This document shows positions 1-8,231 of a stretch of DNA of 42,860 nt, piece after piece. A program made the translations under genes and the position numbers. The notes beneath the pieces were generated by a model. That model had not been told where the DNA came from. It made no database searches and saw only the letters and a program-made list of their open reading frames with translations. Each line of letters starts with the position of its first letter. Position 1 is the stretch's first letter. This DNA comes from CBFHSD01 sp965658375 (GTDB lineage: Bacteria > Bacteroidota > Bacteroidia > Flavobacteriales_G > Salibacteraceae): assembly GCA_965658375.1 (NCBI GenBank), contig CBFHSD010000015.1:1-42860 (forward strand), in the 5' to 3' direction.

Positions 1-885
1 AGTCAGGTATTTAACTACTCCACAGAAAGTGAATCTGATGGTAGCTTAAAACAAAGCTTCAATGAAGATTATAAGGTTTATGCGCTACCAGTTCCAGAAA
101 AAATGGTTTTTGCAGATGAAAACATCCCCTTGCAGATAGATGATGTTAAAGAAAAACTAGACAGGGAGTTGCTTGTAAATACCTATTGGCAAAGCAACAT
201 GCTACTTTACATCAAAAGAGCTCACAAATATTTTCCAGTTATTGAACCCATATTAAAAGAACAAGGGATTCCAGAGGATTTTAAATACCTCGCTCTCATT
301 GAAAGCGGACTTACAAATGTTGTTTCTCCTTCTGGTGCTGCAGGGTTTTGGCAAATCATGGAGTCTACTGGAAAAGAATACGGACTTGAAATTAATAGTG
401 AGGTAGATGAACGTTACCATTTGGAAAAAGCTACAATGGCAGCTACAAAATACCTGAATGAAGCTTATGAAAGGTATGGAGACTGGACATTGGCTGCTGG
501 TTCATATAATATGGGGATGAATGGAATGGATCGCCAATTAGAACGTCAGAAAGTAAGTAACTATTTCGACTTGCGTCTAAATTCAGAAACAGGAAGATAT
601 GTGTACCGCATATTAGCCGTAAAGGAAATTATGGCTGATCCTTCTGCATATGGCTTTCAAGTTAGACAAAAGGACTTATGGACTATGTTACCCACTGAAA
701 GCATGGAAATTGATACTGCTGTAAAGGATTTAGCGCAATTCTCCATTGACCAAGGAATCAATTATAAGATGTTGAAACAATACAACCCATGGCTACGAAA
801 AGGTCAACTGAGCAATAGTTCAGGAAAATCCTATCAATTCGAAATACCACTCAAAACAAACAGAGCAAAACTTTTAAGTGAATAA
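1..885 (+). CDS. MltD-like membrane-bound lytic murein transglycosylase, 5' truncated
   Basis: The frame is open from base 1, with no stop before the internal ATG at 103, so the gene starts outside the window. The product is a GH23/SLT lysozyme-like lytic transglycosylase that cleaves peptidoglycan between MurNAc and GlcNAc with formation of 1,6-anhydroMurNAc. The catalytic glutamate lies in ALIESGLTN (encoded near 292-318), followed by the family block SGAAGFWQIM and later AAGSYNMGMNGM and GRYVYRILA. After the SLT domain a C-terminal stretch with YNPWLRKG resembles the linker that precedes LysM modules in MltD, but no clear LysM is present. The part upstream of residue 1 (signal peptide) is missing. 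Family assignment is confident; which paralogue is not known. Confidence 0.88.
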   Translation, partial: SQVFNYSTESESDGSLKQSFNEDYKVYALPVPEKMVFADENIPLQIDDVKEKLDRELLVNTYWQSNMLLYIKRAHKYFPVIEPILKEQGIPEDFKYLALIESGLTNVVSPSGAAGFWQIMESTGKEYGLEINSEVDERYHLEKATMAATKYLNEAYERYGDWTLAAGSYNMGMNGMDRQLERQKVSNYFDLRLNSETGRYVYRILAVKEIMADPSAYGFQVRQKDLWTMLPTESMEIDTAVKDLAQFSIDQGINYKMLKQYNPWLRKGQLSNSSGKSYQFEIPLKTNRAKLLSE

Positions 886-959
886 AAAAGGGCTTGTGAA
901 AAATAAGTTATTCAAAAAAGAACATTCGTCATAAGGTCAAATATTTTGAATATATGTTC

Positions 960-1616
960 TTAAGGCTCTAGAAACACGGGGAACTGAGTATTGTATTTTC
1001 TCACAAAATAAGGAAGCATTTTTCTCCTTTCCTTCTTTCGTAATCCTTCAAATTCTTCGAGTAGCAAATCGCTTTCTTCTAAGAATGGTCTCAGCTTTTC
1101 TTCTGATAAATCCAATATTTCACCTTGATTTATTTGGAAGAAAAAATAATCTAACTGCAAATTGGTGGTTGTTCGGCTCCCTTGTGGGTAAGGAGAATAT
1201 ACTGGACTGTATCCCCAAGCTGGGTCAACCATTTCTACCAGCCTGTTGGCTGGGAAATAGCACAAATTGCCTATTATCACCAATTTGTAAAAACCAGTTT
1301 CAGTTTGAACATAGGGAGCACCATGCATACAAGCACCAAATACGCTGGCCCTATCAACAAATTGAACAGTACCATCTGCTCCATAAAATTCTATGGTAGA
1401 AAGCGCCAAGTACTCATCCCAGAAATCAGTAGAGTTTACATTAGAATGAATGAGTTGTGATTTTAGAATTGGTTTATTCTTGATGAATGCTTCATGATTG
1501 AGGTATATTCCATCTTCAAAATCAATTTTGCTGTCAAAATAAACACTGTCTTGAGCCAAAGACAAATTGAACATGAACAAATTGATGAATAAGAAAAGGA
1601 AGGGAAAAGCCTGCAT
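960..1616 (-). CDS. Exported hypothetical protein (about 218 aa)
   Basis: I do not recognise a named family. The ATG at 1616 is preferred over the upstream in-frame start at 1658 because it opens a signal peptide (MQAFPFLFLFINLFMFNLS, ending LAQ) and because an exact TAnnTTTG promoter box lies at 1642-1649, inside the longer version. The mature part begins DSVYFDSKIDFEDGIYLNHE, a pattern of the type '(G)IYLNxExFxxNxP' that recurs in uncharacterised Bacteroidota exported proteins. It contains only a few Cys (GACMHG, GNLCYF) and a basic stretch near the C-terminus (LRKKERRKM). Probably periplasmic or surface-associated. It is transcribed away from the T9SS gene at 1735. Confidence 0.7.
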   Translation of the reverse strand: MQAFPFLFLFINLFMFNLSLAQDSVYFDSKIDFEDGIYLNHEAFIKNKPILKSQLIHSNVNSTDFWDEYLALSTIEFYGADGTVQFVDRASVFGACMHGAPYVQTETGFYKLVIIGNLCYFPANRLVEMVDPAWGYSPVYSPYPQGSRTTTNLQLDYFFFQINQGEILDLSEEKLRPFLEESDLLLEEFEGLRKKERRKMLPYFVRKYNTQFPVFLEP

Positions 1617-1641
1617 GTAATACCTCAGAATTTGTTTTAAA

Positions 1642-1649
1642 CAAAGATA
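1642..1649 (-). promoter_or_regulatory. Bacteroidota -7 promoter box TATCTTTG
   Basis: Exact match on the minus strand to TAnnTTTG, 26 bases before the ATG at 1616. No convincing TTG is seen 19-21 bases upstream. It supports the shorter start of the 960-1616 gene. Confidence 0.45.
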
Positions 1650-1734
1650 CCAATACAATCAATGGAAGGCCATACCGAGGCGCTGGTTTAGTTACTGAGC
1701 TTTTAGTAAATTGCTGCCTTAATCTGTTGCTCTT

Positions 1735-3888
1735 ATGAGGTATATTTTTCTTCTCTTATTCATCTCCACTTCTACTTTTGCTAAGAACATGTTGGCACAA
1801 ACAAAAGTGGTTGCCAGTATTTCAAGGGTTGGAACATTTAAACCAAGAGAGGTAAAACCCGATTTTGATGTACAATTAGAGCACCTAGAAGCGCCCTCTC
1901 CTACTGGACCAAAAGCATTCTATTTCGAACAAAAAAAGAAAGCTAGACAAGAATTTCCCATTCGGAAAAGCAGTAACAAAAGCAACGCTTCAGAGATTGA
2001 CGAAAAAGTAGAAATCATTCAAGGCTTTGATTTACGAGGTCCATATCTAGAGATTATTGACTCTTCTTACTACATTACGGGAGGGAACCCTCTTGATAAT
2101 GCCTTAGCTGTTTCTGATGATGGCTTCATGATTGCAAGTGTAAACTCGAAAATTTACGCTCATGATCTAAACGCAGATACTGCGATGTTTAGACCAACAC
2201 TCACTTCAAATACCATCTCTTTCACATCATTTGCGCAATCTGCAGGAATAACAACAAGCTTCCCTTTTGATCCGAAGTTAATTTACGACCTCAACCATAA
2301 CCGCTTCATCATTTGCTTTTTAAGTGGCAGAACTCCTAATGACAGCAAAAACATCATTGGTTTCAGCTCCTCTTCTAACCCATTAGATGAATGGTACATT
2401 TATGAAGTATCTGGAAATCCAAGGCCACAGCCAAACGACACCTTGTGGACTGATTACCCAGCCATTAGTTTAAGTAACGAAGAGTTGTTTTTGACTGTAA
2501 ACATGATTATCCCTAATGTATCATGGCAAGTAGGTTTCGATGGTTCTCTCATTTGGCAAATACCTTTAGATAGTGCATATGCGGGTTCAGAAAACATCTC
2601 AGCCGTTTTTTGGGATGACATTAAACACAACGGAAAATACATCAGAAATCTATGCCCTGTAAGAGGAGCAGATGGACCCATGGGACCAAATGCTTACTTT
2701 CTTTCCAATCGCAATTTTGATTTAGAAAACGACTCACTCTTTATTGTTGAAGTAAGTAATAGCCTTTCAAGTGGAGACGCTGAATTGAGAATTGGCGTTG
2801 AAAAGCTGGATATTCCATACGGTTTTCCTCCTAACGGTCTTCAAGAAGATACCGATCAGAGTGATCCCACAGAAGGATTGCAAACCAATGACGCGAGGTG
2901 GCTTGGTGCCATTCTTCTAAATGACGATATCCAGTTTGTGGGCAATTCCATCAATCATGATAATGGGCGCGCTTCTGTTTATCATGGCTTCATCAATGGT
3001 ATTTCATCTGAAAGTAGAAATGTTCAAGGAAACCTTATCAGTTTTGATACCATAGATTACGGCTATCCCAATATTGTATGGACTGGACAAGACAGCTGCG
3101 ATTTTCAAACCATTGTTGCTTTTGATCATACAGCAGAAAATGTATATGCCGGTGTGAGTTCTTACTATGTAATGGGTGACAAGAAATTTTCAGACATTAC
3201 CGTAATTAGAGAAGGCTTGGGATACATTGATAAAATTAGCGGTGGTTATGAAAGATGGGGAGACTACTTTGGAATACAGCGTATTTACAATGAACCGGGA
3301 AACCTTTGGACGTGTGGATTCTATGGAAACTTCAACAATAACAGCGCAATACATGTAGCCAAACTTGGTTCGCCAAATAAGGGAAATTTAGACCTTAGTA
3401 TTGAAGAAACAAATCCAGAAGAAAATGAGTGTGAAGGCGAATTAACTTTTACTGCTACAAATACTATCGGTGCTTTTTCTTACATTTTTAACGGAGAAAC
3501 ACTAAACACCAACTCTACTCCGTTTGACTTTTGTGATGGCGCGTATACCATTAGTGTAGTTGATGACAGGAATTGCTCCGTATCAATCTCTGACACTATT
3601 GATTGGGAAGTAGACACAATAATTATTACTTCAAATAAAATCTTTCCCAATCCGTATACCGGAACCGAATTGAATTTACACATCAATATCCCAAATGATG
3701 GAGAATTAGCGGTTCAAATCGTGGCGGTAAACGGACAGTACAGCAGAACGGTTCTCAATCAAGCAGCAAAAAAAGGAAAGAATCATGTTCAGTTAAACAC
3801 TACACCTTTGTCTGCTGGCGTTTACTTTGTGCATGTCTTGTTAGACAATAAGACTTTATACACAGAAAAACTTGTTAAGATTGAATAA
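1735..3888 (+). CDS. T9SS-secreted protein with C-terminal sorting domain (717 aa)
   Basis: A signal peptide is visible (MRYIFLLLFISTSTFAKNML). The C-terminal ~80 residues form a type A T9SS sorting domain: KIFPNPYTG, then LAVQIVAVNGQ, LSAGVYFVHVLLDN and a final KLVKIE. Proteins with this domain cross the outer membrane by the Por/Gld secretion system and are usually attached to the surface or released. Just before it (about residues 560-630) is a SprB-repeat-like module with FDFCDGAYTISVVDDRNCS. The large central region has Asp-rich, propeller-like segments but I cannot name its fold or activity. The gene overlaps the next gene by 17 bases, so the two are probably translated together. Confidence 0.85.
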   Translation: MRYIFLLLFISTSTFAKNMLAQTKVVASISRVGTFKPREVKPDFDVQLEHLEAPSPTGPKAFYFEQKKKARQEFPIRKSSNKSNASEIDEKVEIIQGFDLRGPYLEIIDSSYYITGGNPLDNALAVSDDGFMIASVNSKIYAHDLNADTAMFRPTLTSNTISFTSFAQSAGITTSFPFDPKLIYDLNHNRFIICFLSGRTPNDSKNIIGFSSSSNPLDEWYIYEVSGNPRPQPNDTLWTDYPAISLSNEELFLTVNMIIPNVSWQVGFDGSLIWQIPLDSAYAGSENISAVFWDDIKHNGKYIRNLCPVRGADGPMGPNAYFLSNRNFDLENDSLFIVEVSNSLSSGDAELRIGVEKLDIPYGFPPNGLQEDTDQSDPTEGLQTNDARWLGAILLNDDIQFVGNSINHDNGRASVYHGFINGISSESRNVQGNLISFDTIDYGYPNIVWTGQDSCDFQTIVAFDHTAENVYAGVSSYYVMGDKKFSDITVIREGLGYIDKISGGYERWGDYFGIQRIYNEPGNLWTCGFYGNFNNNSAIHVAKLGSPNKGNLDLSIEETNPEENECEGELTFTATNTIGAFSYIFNGETLNTNSTPFDFCDGAYTISVVDDRNCSVSISDTIDWEVDTIIITSNKIFPNPYTGTELNLHINIPNDGELAVQIVAVNGQYSRTVLNQAAKKGKNHVQLNTTPLSAGVYFVHVLLDNKTLYTEKLVKIE

Positions 3889-5143
3889 GTATCTGCTTCA
3901 AGCACTTCGTGTTTTCCTGCTCCTAGTGTCCTTACTCCCTCATTTGAACTTTGCTCAAGTTGAAATTACGCTACTGCAAAGCCGAGAGATGTTTATTCTG
4001 GAAGCCATCAAGAACGAACAAATTGCTGTAACAAAAGTCAATACAAGTGGTAGAAATCAAGGTTTTGGAAGGTTTCAATCCACTAATCCAATTGTTCCTT
4101 TTGATAGTGGTTTGGTGCTGTCAACTGGAAATGTAACAGATATTCAATCCAACAATATTAGTCCGAGCAGAACTGGGGTTCACCGCACTGCAGGCAATCA
4201 TTTCTTCTTATATCCTATTGCGAAGCAAACCACTTTTGATGGAGTAACTATTGAAATTCAGTTTATCCCGAAAAAGGAAATCATCACCTTTAACTATGTT
4301 TTTGGTAGCGAAGAATATCCAGAATACGTGGGTTCACCCTTTAATGACGTTTTCGCCTTTCACCTGTTTTTAGACGGAATAGTCGAAGAGCGCATTAACC
4401 TGGCAACCCTACCAAGCAATGGAGCTCCCATTACTGTAAATAGCATTAACTTTAATAAGAATGCAGAATTCTATGTGGGGAACCATGCTCAATTTAATGA
4501 CTCTGCGGAAACCTACCCCATAGAATTTGACGGCATGACAAAGCCATTAATGGCAATTGCAAGGGTAATTCCAGGAGAGAAATACACTTTGGTCATATCT
4601 CTGGCAGATGCAACGGACAACGCCTATGATTCAGGCGTATTTATTGAGTTTGGATCGTTTAAGAGTGTTGAAGTGGAAGAGATTAGAGAAGCCTATACCG
4701 CATACCTGGGCAAGTTTGATCAAGTAAAAGCCTCACAAGGAAAGATAGCAAACACATTAGATTTAGATGAAGCTAAATCAATTGAAAATCAAAATATTGA
4801 GACAAAAACACCGGCATTAGAAACGGTCACAGATTCACTCGTTGTTCTCTTCGCATTTGACGAGTACAGTTTGAGTGATTCAGCTAAAAAAGAACTCACC
4901 TCTTTTGTAAATAAGTATCCTTCGTCAGAATTTCAAATTGTGGCTCATACCGATAATAAAGGATCACTTAACTACAATCAATCATTGAGTGAAAAACGTG
5001 GCAATTCTGTTTCACAATGGATGGTATCACAGGGAGAACGAAGCACTTTCTCATGGAAAGCCTACCTTCAACCGGCACAAAACAACGCTACTTCTATTGG
5101 TCGCATAAACAATAGAAGAGCTGTGATTTATTCTAGGAAATAA
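3872..5143 (+). CDS. Choice-of-anchor L domain protein with C-terminal OmpA domain (423 aa)
   Basis: After a signal peptide (hydrophobic core RVFLLLVSLLPHLNFAQ) the region at about residues 40-270 carries the hallmarks of the choice-of-anchor L domain, including FGSEEYPEYVGSPFNDVFAF and INFNKNAEFYVGN. Such domains are normally found in long secreted adhesin-like proteins that end in a T9SS or other anchor. Here the C-terminal ~105 residues are instead an OmpA/MotB peptidoglycan-binding domain: FAFDEYSLSDSAKKEL, AHTDNKGSLNYNQSLSEKR, then GRINNRRAVIY. A roughly 40-residue polar linker joins the two. The gene starts inside the last codons of the T9SS gene. A periplasmic or outer-membrane position gripping peptidoglycan is inferred from the OmpA domain. 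Confidence 0.85.
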   Translation: MLRLNKYLLQALRVFLLLVSLLPHLNFAQVEITLLQSREMFILEAIKNEQIAVTKVNTSGRNQGFGRFQSTNPIVPFDSGLVLSTGNVTDIQSNNISPSRTGVHRTAGNHFFLYPIAKQTTFDGVTIEIQFIPKKEIITFNYVFGSEEYPEYVGSPFNDVFAFHLFLDGIVEERINLATLPSNGAPITVNSINFNKNAEFYVGNHAQFNDSAETYPIEFDGMTKPLMAIARVIPGEKYTLVISLADATDNAYDSGVFIEFGSFKSVEVEEIREAYTAYLGKFDQVKASQGKIANTLDLDEAKSIENQNIETKTPALETVTDSLVVLFAFDEYSLSDSAKKELTSFVNKYPSSEFQIVAHTDNKGSLNYNQSLSEKRGNSVSQWMVSQGERSTFSWKAYLQPAQNNATSIGRINNRRAVIYSRK

Positions 5144-5172
5144 TCAACTTACTCTTTTCTGCACGAATCTTT

Positions 5173-5204
5173 ATCGTAATATTGCAATGTAATATTATAG
5201 CGAT
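5173..5204. promoter_or_regulatory. Candidate ArsR operator (imperfect dyad)
   Basis: An imperfect inverted repeat with outer arms ATCG (5173-5176) and CGAT (5201-5204) and inner TAATATT copies at 5178-5184 and 5190-5196 sits directly before and over the arsR start codon at 5203. ArsR/SmtB repressors bind such AT-rich dyads in their own promoters. A TAATATTG string (5178-5185) within it is one base from the TAnnTTTG -7 box. Confidence 0.45.
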
Positions 5205-5532
5205 GGGTATAACAAAAAGCAATCTCTTCACCAATGAGCAAAACGAACTCGCTCTACTTTCTAAAGCTTTGGGGCATCCTGCTCGCATAGCCATTCTAGA
5301 ATTTCTACTTCAATCAAGAGCCTGTATTAATTCGGACTTGGTAGAAGAACTCGGTTTAGCACAAGCTACTGTAAGTCAACACTTAAGAGAATTAAAACAA
5401 CTAGGAATTATTCAAGGAACCATTGAAGGCAGCTCTATGAACTACTGCATAAACTCAGTAAAATGGAAAGAGATGAGTAAGACCTTTAATGCACTTTTCA
5501 ATAAACATTCAAAGCAAAAGATTTGCTGCTAA
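5203..5532 (+). CDS. arsR: ArsR/SmtB-family arsenic-responsive repressor (109 aa)
   Basis: Winged-helix repressor. From the chosen start the protein begins MGITKSNLFT, matching Bacteroidota ArsR proteins; the upstream in-frame ATG at 5182 would place the operator dyad inside the gene. The ALGHPARIAILEFL segment is the conserved helix before the DNA-binding helices, and LGLAQATVSQHLRELKQLG is the recognition helix region. Possible As(III) ligands are C41 (RACINSDL), C82 (NYCIN) and the C-terminal pair C108-C109. The classical ELCVCDL metal motif is not present, so the ligand set differs from the E. coli type. It is the first gene of the arsenic operon, 11 bases before arsM, and is expected to repress it until arsenite binds. 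Confidence 0.92.
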   Translation: MGITKSNLFTNEQNELALLSKALGHPARIAILEFLLQSRACINSDLVEELGLAQATVSQHLRELKQLGIIQGTIEGSSMNYCINSVKWKEMSKTFNALFNKHSKQKICC

Positions 5533-5543
5533 AAGCTAAGGTT

Positions 5544-6416
5544 ATGGACAACAGTCAAGATTTAAAATCAATCGTAAAAGAGACTTACCGCAAAATTGCA
5601 GTTCAAAGTCAAGAAAGAAATGGTTCTTCCTGCTGTGGAGCAACCACATCAAGTATTGAAAACAGCGGCATTATGGCCGATGATTACAGTAAGCTTAACG
5701 GCTATACAACAGATGCCGATCTCGGGTTAGGATGCGGTCTTCCTACTCAATTTGCCCATATTAATAAGGGAGATACTGTTGTAGATTTAGGCTCTGGCGC
5801 TGGAAATGACTGCTTTGTAGCCCGACATGAAACTGGAATTGAAGGTAAGGTAATTGGCCTTGACTTTACAGAAGAAATGATTGAAAAGGCACGGCTGAAT
5901 GCTCAAAAATTAAACTACAACAATGTAGAATTCAGATTTGGAGACATTGAAAATATGCCAATCAATAATAATACAGCAGATGTAGTTGTGAGTAACTGTG
6001 TGCTCAACTTGGTACCAAATAAAAAGAAAGCATTTGAAGAAATACATCGCATACTAAAACCCGGTGGACACTTTAGCATTTCTGATGTGGTTCTATTGGG
6101 TGAGCTACCTAAGGCATTAATTTCTGTAGCAGAGATGTACGCTGGGTGTGTTACAGGAGCAATACAGAAGGATACATACCTTTCTATAGTGAAAGATGCA
6201 GGATTTGAAAATAGTACTATTCAAGTAGAGAAGCCTATTGAAATTCCAAAGGATATTCTTTCTGAGTATCTATCAGAAGAAGAATTGAAGCAATTCAATT
6301 CAAGTGTAAAGGGAATCCAAAGCATTACACTATTTGCTCAAAAAACAGGCGGTACAGAAAAGGAAATTCCGGTCATTAAAGAAACCAAATGCAGACCCGA
6401 AGACGGTTGCTGTTAA
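5544..6416 (+). CDS. arsM: Arsenite S-adenosylmethionine methyltransferase (ArsM, 290 aa)
   Basis: SAM-dependent methyltransferase that converts As(III) to methylated arsenicals. Numbered from the ATG at 5544: the SAM-binding motif I is VVDLGSGAGND (79-89), followed by GLDFTEEM; the conserved ArsM cysteines are C64 (LGLGCGLP), C152 (VVSNCVLN) and C202 (MYAGCVTGA), the last two being the invariant As(III)-binding pair. An extra vicinal pair SSCCG lies at 30-31 and the C-terminus ends in DGCC, so there are more possible arsenic ligands than the core set. The in-frame ATG at 5523 overlaps arsR and adds seven residues; the start at 5544 gives a normal N-terminus. Second gene of the ars operon. 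Confidence 0.93.
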   Translation: MDNSQDLKSIVKETYRKIAVQSQERNGSSCCGATTSSIENSGIMADDYSKLNGYTTDADLGLGCGLPTQFAHINKGDTVVDLGSGAGNDCFVARHETGIEGKVIGLDFTEEMIEKARLNAQKLNYNNVEFRFGDIENMPINNNTADVVVSNCVLNLVPNKKKAFEEIHRILKPGGHFSISDVVLLGELPKALISVAEMYAGCVTGAIQKDTYLSIVKDAGFENSTIQVEKPIEIPKDILSEYLSEEELKQFNSSVKGIQSITLFAQKTGGTEKEIPVIKETKCRPEDGCC

Positions 6417-6425
6417 ACTCTTATC

Positions 6426-7046
6426 ATGAATAAATTAGAAGATTTTTTCGAGAAACTAAGCAAAGATTTCAGTTCAATTTCAGAGGAACGGAAACTGGTA
6501 TTACACCCCATTATAGAATACATTACAAAGTATTCAATTAAAGGTGAACCTTCACACTTGAATTTCATCTGCACCCACAATTCAAGAAGAAGCCAATTGA
6601 GTCAAGCATGGGCTCAAGCAGCAGCGCACCACTACTCTATTCCAGCAATGTGCTATTCTGGAGGAGTTGAAGTCACCGCCTTTCATCCCAATGCCTTCCA
6701 CGCACTGGAGGAAGATGGGTTTGAAATTGAAACACACCTTGGAACCAACCCAGAGGTTCACCTCACCTATGGTGAAACATCTCCACTTGTGATGTTCTCT
6801 AAATTATTTGACCATCCAATGAACCAGACCGAGCGTTTTGCGGCAATTATGACCTGTTCTCATGCCGATGAGAATTGTCCATTTATTCCAGGAACTGAAG
6901 CACGGTTTGCTTTAAACTATAAAGATCCCAAAGCATTTGACGATACTCCAGAAGCTCAGAATGAATACCTTAAAACCAGCAGAAAAATAGCCTTAGAAAT
7001 GACTTACTTATTTCTCAACGTCCAAAAGCAATTGAACAAAAAATGA
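6426..7046 (+). CDS. arsC: Arsenate reductase, low-molecular-weight phosphatase type (206 aa)
   Basis: Reduces arsenate to arsenite. It has the CX5R P-loop CTHNSRRSQ with nucleophile C49, and the second and third redox cysteines C144 and C151 in MTCSHADENC, spaced as in thioredoxin-coupled ArsC of the pI258 type. The ~45 residues before the P-loop are an N-terminal extension not found in the short Gram-positive enzymes; similar longer forms are common in Bacteroidota ars operons and are often annotated only as protein-tyrosine phosphatase. It begins nine bases after arsM and overlaps acr3 by four bases (ATGA), indicating translational coupling. Arsenate reductase is preferred over tyrosine phosphatase because of the Cys triad and the operon. 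Confidence 0.88.
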   Translation: MNKLEDFFEKLSKDFSSISEERKLVLHPIIEYITKYSIKGEPSHLNFICTHNSRRSQLSQAWAQAAAHHYSIPAMCYSGGVEVTAFHPNAFHALEEDGFEIETHLGTNPEVHLTYGETSPLVMFSKLFDHPMNQTERFAAIMTCSHADENCPFIPGTEARFALNYKDPKAFDDTPEAQNEYLKTSRKIALEMTYLFLNVQKQLNKK

Positions 7047-8071
7047 AAAAATTAGGCTTTTTAGATCGCAACTTAACATTATGGATATTCTTGGCGATGC
7101 TTGCGGGAGTGGCCATTGGATACTTCTTTCCTAGTAGCTCAGATGTTATTCATTCAATGAGCGTTGGCACTACCAACATCCCTATTGCCATAGGTTTAAT
7201 CTTAATGATGTATCCACCTCTAGCTAAGGTCAATTATGCCTTGCTTCCTAAAGTCTTTTCAAATACTAAAGTGCTTACAGTGTCGCTTGTACTTAATTGG
7301 ATTATTGGACCTGTATTGATGTTCATTCTAGCCATTTTATTTCTTCAAGACCACCCACATTACATGGTTGGCATTATCCTTATTGGATTGGCAAGATGCA
7401 TTGCAATGGTATTGGTTTGGAATGATTTAGCAGAAGGAGATCCTGAATACGGAGCTGGACTTGTAGCGCTTAACTCCATTTTTCAAGTGTTCGCTTACAG
7501 TTTCTACGCTTGGCTATTCATCACCGTTCTACCACCCTATTTTGGTTTTGAGGGAGCCATTGTAGACATTTCAATTGTTACTATTGTTGAGAGTGTAGCC
7601 ATATACCTAGGCATCCCTTTTCTCGCTGGTTTTTTATCTCGTTTTATTTTGGTAAGGCAATTTGGAGAGAAATGGTACATGGAGTCGTTTATTCCTAAAG
7701 TATCTCCCTTAACGTTGATAGCCTTGTTGTTTACGATTGTGCTCATGTTCTCACTTAAAGGAGAATTGATTGTGGAGATCCCCATGGATGTCGTTCGGAT
7801 AGCCATCCCACTTTTGATCTATTTCATCATTATGTTTTTCCTTGGCTTTTTCATTAGTAAATGGAGAGGAACAAATTACAATCAAACCACCGCTATAGCG
7901 TTCACTGCGGCTGGAAACAACTTTGAATTAGCCATTGCAGTCGCCATTGCTGTTTTTGGATTAAACTCTGGCGAAGCCTTCGCTGGTGTGATTGGGCCAT
8001 TGGTTGAAGTACCAGCATTAATCATCTTAGTAAGATTTGCGCTAAACTGGAAAAAACGTTTTTCGAAATAA
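7043..8071 (+). CDS. acr3: Arsenite efflux transporter, ACR3 family (342 aa)
   Basis: Inner-membrane carrier that exports As(OH)3/arsenite. About ten hydrophobic segments are visible, starting with LWIFLAMLAGVAIGYFF. The hallmark LARCIAMVLVWNDLA places the conserved, functionally required cysteine at C119 in a transmembrane helix, and AAGNNFELAIAVAIAVFGL plus GPLVEVPALI near the C-terminus are also typical of ACR3. Length is as expected for bacterial members. The start overlaps the end of arsC by four bases. No arsA/arsD is nearby, so transport is expected to be driven by the membrane potential or proton gradient alone. Last gene of the operon; no clear hairpin terminator follows. Confidence 0.94.
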   Translation: MKKLGFLDRNLTLWIFLAMLAGVAIGYFFPSSSDVIHSMSVGTTNIPIAIGLILMMYPPLAKVNYALLPKVFSNTKVLTVSLVLNWIIGPVLMFILAILFLQDHPHYMVGIILIGLARCIAMVLVWNDLAEGDPEYGAGLVALNSIFQVFAYSFYAWLFITVLPPYFGFEGAIVDISIVTIVESVAIYLGIPFLAGFLSRFILVRQFGEKWYMESFIPKVSPLTLIALLFTIVLMFSLKGELIVEIPMDVVRIAIPLLIYFIIMFFLGFFISKWRGTNYNQTTAIAFTAAGNNFELAIAVAIAVFGLNSGEAFAGVIGPLVEVPALIILVRFALNWKKRFSK

Positions 8072-8231
8072 TATTTGCCTTTAAGAAAACCAATTTGAAT
8101 TGATTAAGGGCCAAATAAATTCACTTTCTATTAACAGCATTTTATGGATTAAAAGATTCATCAAGGTATAAAAAAGGCAATTTAATAGACAACTTTGTTT
8201 TCAATTTCGCATAGCTAAAAGATCTTGTAAA

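Noticed and set aside
1085..1460. Two plus-strand frames of 92-104 codons
   Set aside because: They overlap each other and the minus-strand exported protein, which has a signal peptide and promoter.
5182..5202. Upstream in-frame ATG for arsR
   Set aside because: It lies within the operator dyad and adds seven residues (MQCNIIA) not expected in the family.
8072..8231. Cobalamin riboswitch or NrdR boxes upstream of nrdJ
   Set aside because: The 160-base gap is too short for a full cobalamin riboswitch and shows neither the B12 box nor a pair of NrdR-type dyads. A CAACTTTG (8190-8197) is one mismatch from the -7 box but has no TTG partner.
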